Of a stretch of 5,427 nt of DNA, positions 1-5,383 are shown in pieces. The stretch is from NCBI GenBank assembly GCA_007122045.1, contig SKJM01000602.1:1-5427 (forward strand). The letters run 5' to 3'. This DNA comes from Planctomycetales bacterium (lineage in GTDB: Bacteria > Planctomycetota > Planctomycetia > Pirellulales > Thermoguttaceae). A program made the translations under genes and the position numbers. The notes beneath the pieces are model-generated. The model was given only the letters and a program-made list of their open reading frames with translations. It did not search any database and was not told the DNA's origin. Position 1 is the stretch's first letter; every line of letters begins with the position of its first letter.

Positions 1-30
1 CGCGCTCACCAATAAGTTGGTCAATTGCAG

Positions 31-91
31 TGTAGTAGGCACACGCCGTGTGCCGAAATTCGCGAACGGCACACGGCGTGTGCCTACTACA
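31..91. repeat. REP-doublet-like (BIME-like) perfect inverted repeat
   Basis: Two perfectly complementary 25-nt arms (31-55 and 67-91) flank an 11-nt spacer (56-66), which itself contains the palindrome TTCGCGAA (59-66). Each arm is also a hairpin on its own: GGCACAC-GCC-GTGTGCC at 38-54, with its inverse at 68-84. The foot of each hairpin reads GTAGTA. A GTAG foot followed by a GC-rich hairpin, present as two head-to-head copies, is the architecture of REP elements mobilised by RAYT (TnpA-REP) transposases. It begins about 30 nt past the phosphatase stop codon, where such elements usually sit. It could also stabilise the 3' end of the mRNA. No U-tract follows on either strand, so a simple intrinsic terminator is less likely. 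The palindrome is directly visible; the REP assignment is inference. The rest of 1-120 holds nothing else beyond a weak ACCAA/TTGGT dyad at 8-21. Confidence 0.75.
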
Positions 92-120
92 ATTTGTTCA
101 AGTTATTTCTGAGCGCACCC

Positions 121-1380
121 CTAAGGCAACTCAAGTTCGTCAATCACGTCGCCCTGTTCACGGACCACCAGGTAGTGCTGCCGGTCGCCGTGCAGGGTCA
201 CGATGATCGCATGGCGCGTGCCCTCGGCGTGGGCGAGGTACCATGTGTCTTCCACCGAATGGACACTTCGCGTGCCCACGCCCCAGGCGCCGTCGCCGAG
301 GTACACCACGCCGTCCTCCGCAACGTCCCCGTCGCGAATCGGCACGGTGCGCTTGTAGGTGTGGTCGTGGTTCTCGAACGCCACGCGAACACCGTACTGC
401 TCGAACAGCGGCACCCAGTGCTCTCGAACCCGCTGCGACACCGCACCGTCGTAGCTGCGATGCGAGGGATACCCGGGCACGTGGTACACCGGAAAGACGT
501 GTGTGACGCCCTGCCGCCGTGACAGAGTGCGCTGCATCCATTCGGTCTGCGGCCCCTCGACCGGATTGGTGTGGTCGGTATCGCCGATGACCAGGCTCAG
601 GTAATCGCCGAAGTCGAGCACCCCGTAGCCCGGATGACCTGGAAAGGCGAACAGCGAGAAGAAGTAGGGCGCCCGCCGCTCGCGCCAAGCGTCGGTGGGC
701 TCGAAATCGTCGCGGTTGTAGTAGTACCCGCCTTGCACTTCGTGATTGCCAATCCCCACAACGACGGGCACGACGCGCCCCTGGTCGGTAATCAGCGTGT
801 TCATGTTGGCTTCGAACCATTCATACCAGCGGTCTAGCCGATCGGCGCGGCCGTCGGCGTACGCCAGGTCGCCGCCCCAAACGATGAACTGCGGGTCGTA
901 TTGCATGGCCGCGCGGTTGGTGCGTTCCATCCAGCTTTGCCGGTGGCGCGTGTCGCCGCCGACGGCGAATACCAACGGTTCGTTCAGGTCCGGCGGCATG
1001 GTCTGGAACTGGTACGCGCGCTGAAACCCGCCCACACGGAAGCGATACGCCCGACCGGGTTCCAGGCCGGTCAGTTCGACGCGGTGAACGATCCGGTCGG
1101 AAAACGGAAAGGCGAACGATTGCGCGTCGGCCTGTTGCCAACGGGCGTCGCCCACTCGCTTGAAACGCAGCACCGGTGCCGCCGTCTCTTCGGGATGGTC
1201 CGGCTCGGTCTGCCAGTCGATGGTCATCGTGGTCAGCGGATCGCGCTGCCAGGTCAACAGCAGGCCGGGCGGCTCCTGCTGAGCTTCCACCTCCGCCTGA
1301 ACGGGCCCGGAAACCCCGATACCCATCACCACGGCGAGCGCAACGCCAGCCACCCGGAACACAGAAGATCGGAACATCAT
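121..1380 (-). CDS. Exported purple-acid-phosphatase-like metallophosphoesterase
   Basis: Predicted 419-aa secreted phosphohydrolase. Residues 1-29 form a signal peptide (two Arg, a hydrophobic stretch, then VQA before a likely cut). Residues about 38-128 resemble the fibronectin-III-like N-terminal domain of purple acid phosphatases, ending in the typical LEPGRAYRFRVG turn. The catalytic domain follows, with the metallophosphoesterase blocks in order: GGD (D143), GDLAY (D171, Y174), GNHE (N212, H213), YHVPGY (H300) and NHDH (H338, H340). All seven expected ligands of a binuclear metal centre, plus the catalytic His, are present. The last block has Asn where the family usually has Gly (GHxH). 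Phosphomonoesters are the likely substrates, but related enzymes include diesterases and phytases. The frame is open up to 1479, but the start is placed at the ATGATG at 1380-1375 because GGAGG lies just upstream and the signal peptide begins there. The second ATG (1377) has slightly better spacing and would give 418 aa. It follows the LRR ORF by 28 nt and may also have its own promoter. Confidence 0.93.
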   Translation of the reverse strand: MMFRSSVFRVAGVALAVVMGIGVSGPVQAEVEAQQEPPGLLLTWQRDPLTTMTIDWQTEPDHPEETAAPVLRFKRVGDARWQQADAQSFAFPFSDRIVHRVELTGLEPGRAYRFRVGGFQRAYQFQTMPPDLNEPLVFAVGGDTRHRQSWMERTNRAAMQYDPQFIVWGGDLAYADGRADRLDRWYEWFEANMNTLITDQGRVVPVVVGIGNHEVQGGYYYNRDDFEPTDAWRERRAPYFFSLFAFPGHPGYGVLDFGDYLSLVIGDTDHTNPVEGPQTEWMQRTLSRRQGVTHVFPVYHVPGYPSHRSYDGAVSQRVREHWVPLFEQYGVRVAFENHDHTYKRTVPIRDGDVAEDGVVYLGDGAWGVGTRSVHSVEDTWYLAHAEGTRHAIIVTLHGDRQHYLVVREQGDVIDELELP

Positions 1381-1384
1381 CGAG

Positions 1385-1389
1385 CCTCC
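1385..1389 (-). promoter_or_regulatory. Ribosome binding site of the phosphatase gene
   Basis: GGAGG on the minus strand lies 4 nt before the ATG at 1380 and 7 nt before the adjacent in-frame ATG at 1377. It decides against the longer reading frame that begins at 1479, whose extra 33 residues would precede the signal peptide. Confidence 0.8.
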
Positions 1390-1408
1390 AATTGTTTCGG
1401 GGAAGAAA

Positions 1409-1804
1409 TCAACGACACCCGGGAATTGTAGCGGCGTGTTTATGACAGGCAAGCCCCTCATTATTGGCGGGGTGCACATAGATATGCCGGGCGAGTGGTT
1501 CGAGGGCCTTGCCCGTGATGGGCGTTCGCGAGAGGTTCAGCCACCGTAGCCGCGGCAGTTGGGCGAGCGTTTCGGCCGCGGCGTCGGTCAGGCCCGGGTT
1601 CGCGCTGAAGTCGATCTTCCACAGCCGCTTGAGCCCCGCCAGATGGGCCACGCCGGCATTGCTGATCGGCCGCTCGCGATGGACTGCCCGCAGGCTGAGG
1701 TCTTCCAGGGTCTGAAGGCGGGCCAAGTACGGGCGGTGCCCGGAACGCTGAAGCGTGAACTCCAACAGCACGACCGCATGGCTGCCGGACGCTCGTTGCC
1801 CCAC
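1409..1804 (-). CDS. Small leucine-rich-repeat protein, probably 3'-truncated
   Basis: A 131-aa ORF with about three leucine-rich repeats at residues 27-54, 55-79 and 80-103. The last two carry the pattern LxxLxxLxxLxLSxTxIT, as in LRRKRLWKIDFSANPGLT-like and LPRLRWLNLSRTPIT segments. LRR proteins usually serve protein-protein binding; no enzymatic domain or signal peptide is seen. The only start is GTG at 1804, 10 nt after the stop of the preceding gene and without a clear Shine-Dalgarno, so translation would depend on coupling. Third codon positions are strongly G/C up to about residue 106 and then become mixed. The last ~25 residues (1486-1409) read through a candidate promoter and show no repeat pattern. 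This suggests that the original gene lost its 3' end and that the ORF now runs into intergenic DNA. The frame also stays open 5' of 1804 inside the neighbouring gene, so the true N-terminus is uncertain. It may be a decaying gene. Confidence 0.5.
   Translation of the reverse strand: MGQRASGSHAVVLLEFTLQRSGHRPYLARLQTLEDLSLRAVHRERPISNAGVAHLAGLKRLWKIDFSANPGLTDAAAETLAQLPRLRWLNLSRTPITGKALEPLARHIYVHPANNEGLACHKHAATIPGCR
1425..1452 (-). promoter_or_regulatory. Candidate sigma70-type promoter for the phosphatase gene
   Basis: On the minus strand, TTGCCT (1452-1447, 4 of 6 matches to TTGACA) is followed after 16 nt by TACAAT (1430-1425, 5 of 6 matches to TATAAT). Transcription would start near 1418 and give a leader of about 38 nt before the ATG at 1380. 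The site sits inside the final codons of the LRR ORF, where codon usage already looks non-coding. It would let the phosphatase be expressed independently of the upstream genes. Identification is by consensus match only. Confidence 0.5.
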
Positions 1805-1814
1805 GCTTGCGGTT

Positions 1815-2600
1815 TCAATCGCCGGAATGGGCCAGCGATCCGGCCGTTTCTGTTTGGGCGATGCCGCGAAGCCGGGCGAGGACCTCGTGTTGCAGTTCGC
1901 CGGTGGCGCGGCGGGCGGCCATTTGATAGTAGATGCGCGCCACGTTCGCCTTGCCCGACGCCTCGGCCTCCTGCCCGCGCACGAAGAACGCTTCGGCCTC
2001 GTTGGAGCGGGTTTCGGCCTGGGCCTCGCGCCGGCGGCGTTCCTCGGCCACGCTCAGCAGCGGTGCGGCGGGCGCCGGTTCCGGGGCCGATTGCCACTGC
2101 CCGCCCGGGGAGTTGGCTCCCGCATTGCCGCTTCGAGGAACGGTCGCGGCATTCCACGTGGAAGCAATGTCGCCGCCGGCGGGGTGCCGGGCGGGATCGA
2201 GGCCGGCGGGACGGCTGTCGATGCCGGCGACGTTCCGGCGCCCCATGCCCCCTTCGGCGGTGCGCGGCGGCTGGCTGAGCAGGTACTCGTCCATGGCCTC
2301 GAAATCGTGAATCCACGCACTCACGTGCACGCCCATCGCGCTTTGCTCACTGCCGATGGCCGTGTTCTTGAACGGCCGGAACGGCAGCAAGGGCGATCGG
2401 AACGAGTTGCGCCCCGACGCCGACCGGTTGATGCCGCCCATGAAGGCGCTGCCGCGGTCCGGCACCGAGACGGTGGTGCCCACCGAGAACTGGGAGAACG
2501 TGGGCAACTGGACGGCCGAGCCGGGCAATTGCCCGAACGCCGACCCGCCGGCCAGCCCTGCGAGCAGGGCCGCCGGCAGGTACAAGTTTGCACGTCGCAT
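1815..2600 (-). CDS. Exported hypothetical protein with secretin-like signature and charged helical C-terminus
   Basis: 261 aa, function unknown. Residues 1-23 are a signal peptide (MRR start, hydrophobic core, cut near AFG-QLP). Residues 40-82 contain VSVPDRGSAFMGGINRS followed by a Ser/Arg/Pro stretch and PFRPFKNTAIG. This loosely resembles the VPDGGTxxLGG...PxLGxLFR signature near the C-terminus of type II/III secretins, but the rest of a secretin beta-barrel is absent. Residues 84-108 (EQSAMGVHVSAWIHDFEAMDEYLL) look like a short beta-alpha unit. Residues 111-180 are a Pro/Gly/Ala-rich linker, probably disordered. Residues 181-247 are highly charged and helical (AEERRRREAQ...), ending in a TPR-like hairpin around ARIYYQMAARR. 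The start is supported by the AGGTGA Shine-Dalgarno 6 nt upstream, which overlaps the stop codon of the large gene and implies translational coupling. I recall similar short exported proteins in planctomycetes but cannot name the family with certainty. Confidence 0.82.
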   Translation of the reverse strand: MRRANLYLPAALLAGLAGGSAFGQLPGSAVQLPTFSQFSVGTTVSVPDRGSAFMGGINRSASGRNSFRSPLLPFRPFKNTAIGSEQSAMGVHVSAWIHDFEAMDEYLLSQPPRTAEGGMGRRNVAGIDSRPAGLDPARHPAGGDIASTWNAATVPRSGNAGANSPGGQWQSAPEPAPAAPLLSVAEERRRREAQAETRSNEAEAFFVRGQEAEASGKANVARIYYQMAARRATGELQHEVLARLRGIAQTETAGSLAHSGD

Positions 2601-2606
2601 CGCGAA

Positions 2607-2612
2607 TCACCT
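2607..2612 (-). promoter_or_regulatory. Shine-Dalgarno overlapping the upstream stop codon
   Basis: AGGTGA at 2612-2607 uses the last two bases of the TAG stop (2613-2611) of the 826-aa gene and lies 6 nt before the ATG at 2600. A ribosome finishing the large gene would end on this site, so the two products are probably made in a coupled fashion. Confidence 0.7.
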
Positions 2613-5091
2613 AGAACCGGCCTTGATAGGTGTTCGGAGCGTTCCGCTCCCAGAACATCCGCGGGCCGACCACAAAGTCGTTCATCGTCTCCTTATCCCA
2701 GGGGAACAAGCTGCGAATCTCGTCCTCCTCGATGTCGTACATCAGGAACCACGGCTCGCCGGTCACTTCCTGGCTGTCGCGGACGGCCACGCACAGCGAG
2801 CCGGCTGGCGAAAACGACAGCCGGCCGTTGCGGTAGTGGCTCTTTCCGGCCGGCAGGCGAAGTGTCGTGACGGGTTCCTGACCTTCGAACACGTGGATTT
2901 CGTTCCGGCCCTGGGTGGCCGCCCAGTGGAGCGACTTCGGATCGGCCGCCACACCGCCCGGCTCGGGCAAAATCGGCTTGCGGTCGGACTCCGACGGGTT
3001 GCCGGAGAACCGGTACACGCCCTTGTCGCCGTTGGTGCCGAACAGGACGTCGCCGTCGCGAGTGACCGCGACCGACATGTCCTGGGCATGCCACTTCTGG
3101 CCCTCGAAACGGCGGTATTCCTTCGGGGTGATCCCGCCGGTCGAAGTCGCCATGAGCGAGTCGGCGATGTTGTCGGCCACCACGATGGTGTCGGAGTTGC
3201 CGCGGACCCCCACGGAAACCGGGTGGACGAGGTTCTTCTCCTTTTCCAGCAGGGTCGAACTCTTGCCCGTATCGTCGATATACATCACACGGCCGCCGTC
3301 GCGCGGCAGGGTCACCACCAACCCGTGCTCGCGGTGCAGGTCGATGCTGCTGGGGGCGAACGGCAAGTTCACCCAACCCAGCACGCGGCCGTGCTCATCC
3401 ACTTGATAGACCTTGCCCGGTTCATTCTCTTCCCCGGCCGCCACGTACAGGACGAAAGCGGGCGGGGCCTCGGGTTTGGGCAACTCGGGCTTCAAGCCGG
3501 CCCGGGCGAGTTCACCGTACCGGCCGGGGCCGCCGCTGCCCGGACTGCCGCCCGGCCCGCCCGGCTGGCGATCGCGGAAATTGACCCGCGGGTCGTACCG
3601 CAGTTCCGGATCGTAGATCTGGCGGGGGTCGTAGAAGGTGCGGGGATCGCGATAGGTGGGCATATCGACGTCCGGACGGATCACCCGCGGACCCACCACT
3701 CGCGGCCCGACGCGTTGCGGGCCGATATTCATGGGTCCGCCATCGGGACCGCCGGGACCTTCGGGGTTGCCGGGGCCCCCGGGACCTTCGGCCGGTCCTT
3801 CGCCGGGACCGTAACCCGGCCCCGCCCCGGGACCGACGGCCGGTCCTTCGCCGGGTGCAGGTCCTTGGCCCGGCTCGGACCCTTCCTCCGGACAGTCCGG
3901 ACAGGTGGCCGGCTGGCCCTCTTCGGAATCCGCCGGTCCGGGCCCGGGTCCTTCACCGGGTGCAGAGCCCTCGCCTGGGGAAGGCCCTTCGCCGGGCGCG
4001 GAACCCTCCGGACAATCCGGACACGTGGCCGGCTGGCCCTCTCCGCAATCCGCCGTTCCGGGCCCGGGTCCTTCGCCCGGCGACATTGCGGTGCCCTCGC
4101 CTACGTCGGGCGCGGTTCCGGGGGCTGGGCCGGGGCCCGCCCCGGGCCCTTCACCGGGTCCCATGGCAATCGCGTCGCCAAGGTCGTCGCGGGGCTCCGA
4201 GCCTTCGCACACCGGGCACCCTGACCCTGCCGGGCATGTCGTTCCGGGTGCCGCACCGCAACCCGAACCCGAGCCGTCACCGGCCGCCGCTTCACAGGCC
4301 GCGCATCCTGACCCGGCGGGGCACGCCGCTCCTGATCCTGCACCGCAACCCGAGCCGCCGCCGGCCGCGGCACCGGGCCCGCCGCCGGACCCTCCGCCGT
4401 GATGGACGTGCGTGGTGCCACCCCCACCGCTATGCACATGGCGGGTGCCGCCGCCGGAGTGATGGTGGACGACGCGGTCGGAGCCGCCATGGTGAATATG
4501 GCGCTCGCCGCCGTGGTGGATCACCCGGTCGGGACCGCCGTAAACGATCCGGTCGCGGTCGTAATGCACCACCCGATCCGGCTCATCGACCACCACGCGG
4601 CGCGGCCCGTAGACGGGTGTTGGATATTCGTCGGTTCTTACGCGGGGCCGCTCGACAATGTCTGGTTGGACCGGCACGACGGGCCTCTGCGGCTCAGCGG
4701 CCCGAACCGCGAACAGCGGCTCCCGATGGTCGAGGCCCTCCAAGTACAGGCCCGCCAGGCTGGCCCACTGGCCCTCGAAGATGACCAGCGACTCCCGGTC
4801 GTTCCAGCCCCAAAGCTGACCGATTTCTTCGCCCCGGGCGTTGATTACCTGAAACTGGTGCTTTTTCGCCGCGTCGGGGACGCGGTCGAAATCGACCCGG
4901 ATGTGGAGGTATTTTTCCGCCCCTTCCTGGGGGGAAGCCTCCACGGCGCCCGGGCGGGCAAACGGCAGCCGCGACACGTTTTCCACGTGCCAGGGTCTCG
5001 GATCGCCGGCCGTTCGTTGTGCGTCTTCGGCCAACGCATGGCACGTCATGAAGACCGCCACGCCCACCAACAACAACATGCCTTTTCTCAT
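2611..5091 (-). CDS. Large exported modular His/Cys/Gly-Pro-rich protein with probable C-terminal beta-propeller
   Basis: 826 aa, function not recognised. In order: a signal peptide (1-21, cut after ALA) and an unidentified globular region (about 30-130, strand-rich, ending near LYLEGLDHREPLFAV). Next comes a His-rich segment of DRVVH/DRVIHHGG-type repeats with 14 His between 176 and 231 (DNA 4581-4399). Two copies of a C-x7-C-x5-C-x2-C module follow (249-266 and 278-295), then a long Gly/Pro/Glu linker (about 311-452) containing two identical CPDC blocks (357-360 and 397-400). Gly-Pro-Arg-Val repeats (457-472) and YDPR repeats (480-504) come next. The C-terminal region (about 545-815) has recurring strand-turn units such as VYQVDEHGRVLGWV, VMYIDDTGK, DTIVVADNIADSLMA, DGDVLFGTNGDKGVYRF and NEIHVFEGQ, typical of NHL/SMP-30-like beta-propellers. 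The His and Cys clusters suggest metal binding or disulfides; the propeller suggests ligand or protein binding. It is first in the cluster. The start is fixed by AGGAG 7 nt upstream and by the signal peptide; Met5 is the alternative. Confidence 0.88.
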   Translation of the reverse strand: MRKGMLLLVGVAVFMTCHALAEDAQRTAGDPRPWHVENVSRLPFARPGAVEASPQEGAEKYLHIRVDFDRVPDAAKKHQFQVINARGEEIGQLWGWNDRESLVIFEGQWASLAGLYLEGLDHREPLFAVRAAEPQRPVVPVQPDIVERPRVRTDEYPTPVYGPRRVVVDEPDRVVHYDRDRIVYGGPDRVIHHGGERHIHHGGSDRVVHHHSGGGTRHVHSGGGGTTHVHHGGGSGGGPGAAAGGGSGCGAGSGAACPAGSGCAACEAAAGDGSGSGCGAAPGTTCPAGSGCPVCEGSEPRDDLGDAIAMGPGEGPGAGPGPAPGTAPDVGEGTAMSPGEGPGPGTADCGEGQPATCPDCPEGSAPGEGPSPGEGSAPGEGPGPGPADSEEGQPATCPDCPEEGSEPGQGPAPGEGPAVGPGAGPGYGPGEGPAEGPGGPGNPEGPGGPDGGPMNIGPQRVGPRVVGPRVIRPDVDMPTYRDPRTFYDPRQIYDPELRYDPRVNFRDRQPGGPGGSPGSGGPGRYGELARAGLKPELPKPEAPPAFVLYVAAGEENEPGKVYQVDEHGRVLGWVNLPFAPSSIDLHREHGLVVTLPRDGGRVMYIDDTGKSSTLLEKEKNLVHPVSVGVRGNSDTIVVADNIADSLMATSTGGITPKEYRRFEGQKWHAQDMSVAVTRDGDVLFGTNGDKGVYRFSGNPSESDRKPILPEPGGVAADPKSLHWAATQGRNEIHVFEGQEPVTTLRLPAGKSHYRNGRLSFSPAGSLCVAVRDSQEVTGEPWFLMYDIEEDEIRSLFPWDKETMNDFVVGPRMFWERNAPNTYQGRF
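3885..4080 (-). repeat. Two 120-bp-spaced direct repeats within the Gly/Pro linker
   Basis: Segments 3885-3960 and 4005-4080 align without gaps at an offset of exactly 120 bp, with 69 of 76 bases identical. Each encodes one EGQPATCPDCPE block plus flanking Gly/Pro/Glu sequence, so the repeat is 40 codons long and in frame. It reflects internal tandem duplication of a linker unit that carries a CxxC pair. Confidence 0.85.
4198..4356 (-). repeat. Duplicated 29-codon cysteine module
   Basis: Units 4285-4356 and 4198-4269 are offset by 87 bp. They encode two copies of GSGC...CPAGSGC..CE with identical cysteine spacing C-x7-C-x5-C-x2-C. The copies have diverged in the Gly/Ala stretches but keep every cysteine, which points to selection on the Cys pattern rather than mere slippage. 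Confidence 0.8.
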
Positions 5092-5098
5092 GTTCCCT

Positions 5099-5103
5099 CT
5101 CCT
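5099..5103 (-). promoter_or_regulatory. Ribosome binding site of the 826-aa gene
   Basis: AGGAG at 5103-5099 lies 7 nt before the ATG at 5091, within a purine-rich run (AGAGGAGAGGGAAC). It supports the first Met as the start rather than Met5 (5079). Confidence 0.8.
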
Positions 5104-5135
5104 CTGGCCCTTCGGTGTTCAGGGGGTAGTACCAC

Positions 5136-5155
5136 CGGGTTCGATCGGCGACCCG
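5136..5155 (-). other. Leader hairpin
   Basis: On the minus strand CGGG-TCG pairs with CGA-CCCG around a 5-nt loop, with a single bulged A: seven base pairs in the predicted 5' leader of the cluster, about 45 nt before the start codon. It may stabilise the mRNA or tune expression. No known riboswitch was recognised. Confidence 0.35.
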
Positions 5156-5184
5156 TCCGGAAACGCAGAGATTCCACTGCCCCT

Positions 5185-5193
5185 ATTCTATCA
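5185..5193 (-). promoter_or_regulatory. Candidate extended -10 promoter of the gene cluster
   Basis: Minus-strand TG-A-TAGAAT (5193-5185) matches the extended -10 consensus TGnTATAAT at all but one position. No good -35 hexamer is found 16-18 nt upstream, as is common for extended -10 promoters. The expected start is near 5178, giving a leader of about 87 nt. It is the best promoter-like sequence in 5092-5427, judged by eye only. Confidence 0.5.
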
Positions 5194-5248
5194 CGAATTG
5201 CAGGCGGGTACAGGGGAACCCTCCGATCCATTACGTTTTTCGCCCGGC

Positions 5249-5301
5249 GGTCGGCAGATTATTCCCCAACGCCGATCATTTTATTCCCCAACGCCGACCA
5301 T
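5249..5301. repeat. Three half-sites phased at 22 bp, including a near-perfect 21-bp direct repeat
   Basis: Segments 5259-5279 and 5281-5301 are 20 of 21 bases identical, with minus-strand core CGGCGTTGGGGAATAA. Their GCCGAYC ends start at 5271 and 5293. The inverted form GGTCGGC starts at 5249, so three half-sites lie exactly 22 bp apart, about two helical turns. They end some 55 bp upstream of the candidate -10 element, a usual place for an activator binding array. This could instead be part of a dispersed intergenic repeat. Confidence 0.6.
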
Positions 5302-5332
5302 CTTGAAGAGCAGTCACAACGGCATCCCTTAA

Positions 5333-5383
5333 GCCCCCCTTATTCTGGGGCCAAATTCGCGGCCCGAACCCCATTTACGGGGT
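5333..5383. other. Run of short GC-rich hairpins in the intergenic region
   Basis: Three short dyads follow each other: GCCCC/GGGGC (5333-5337, 5347-5351), GGGCC/GGCCC (5348-5352, 5361-5365) and ACCCC-ATTTAC-GGGGT (5368-5383). The first two overlap and exclude each other. A T-rich stretch (ATTTCGTTT) follows the last one on the plus strand, but it is too interrupted for a confident terminator. Nothing coding is supported in 5092-5427; one minus-strand frame is open from the window edge to a TAA at 5342-5340 (28 codons), with no recognisable sequence. Confidence 0.3.

Noticed and set aside
31..91. Intrinsic transcription terminator for the phosphatase gene
   Set aside because: The stem is strong, but there is no T-tract after it on either strand. 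The nested symmetric hairpins with GTAG feet fit a REP doublet better, though a role in 3'-end formation is not excluded.
1588..2316. Minus-strand open frame of 242 codons overlapping the 261-aa and LRR genes
   Set aside because: Arg/Pro/Ala-rich translation typical of an out-of-frame reading of GC-rich coding DNA, with no start signal.
3736..4161. Collagen-like triple-helix domain
   Set aside because: The Gly/Pro/Glu stretch lacks a sustained strict Gly-X-Y triplet register; it is better described as a flexible linker.
2356..4224. Long plus-strand open frame of 622 codons opposite the two large minus-strand genes
   Set aside because: It is antisense to genes with signal peptides, Shine-Dalgarno sequences and recognisable domains, spans their junction, and has a composition expected from the complement of GC-rich Gly/Pro codons. 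No domain is seen.
3855..4784. Plus-strand 309-codon frame opposite the His/Cys-rich region
   Set aside because: Arg/Pro/Gly low-complexity shadow of the real gene; no start signal or domain.
5259..5301. CRISPR repeats
   Set aside because: Only two near-identical 21-bp units separated by a single base, so there are no spacers and no cas genes.
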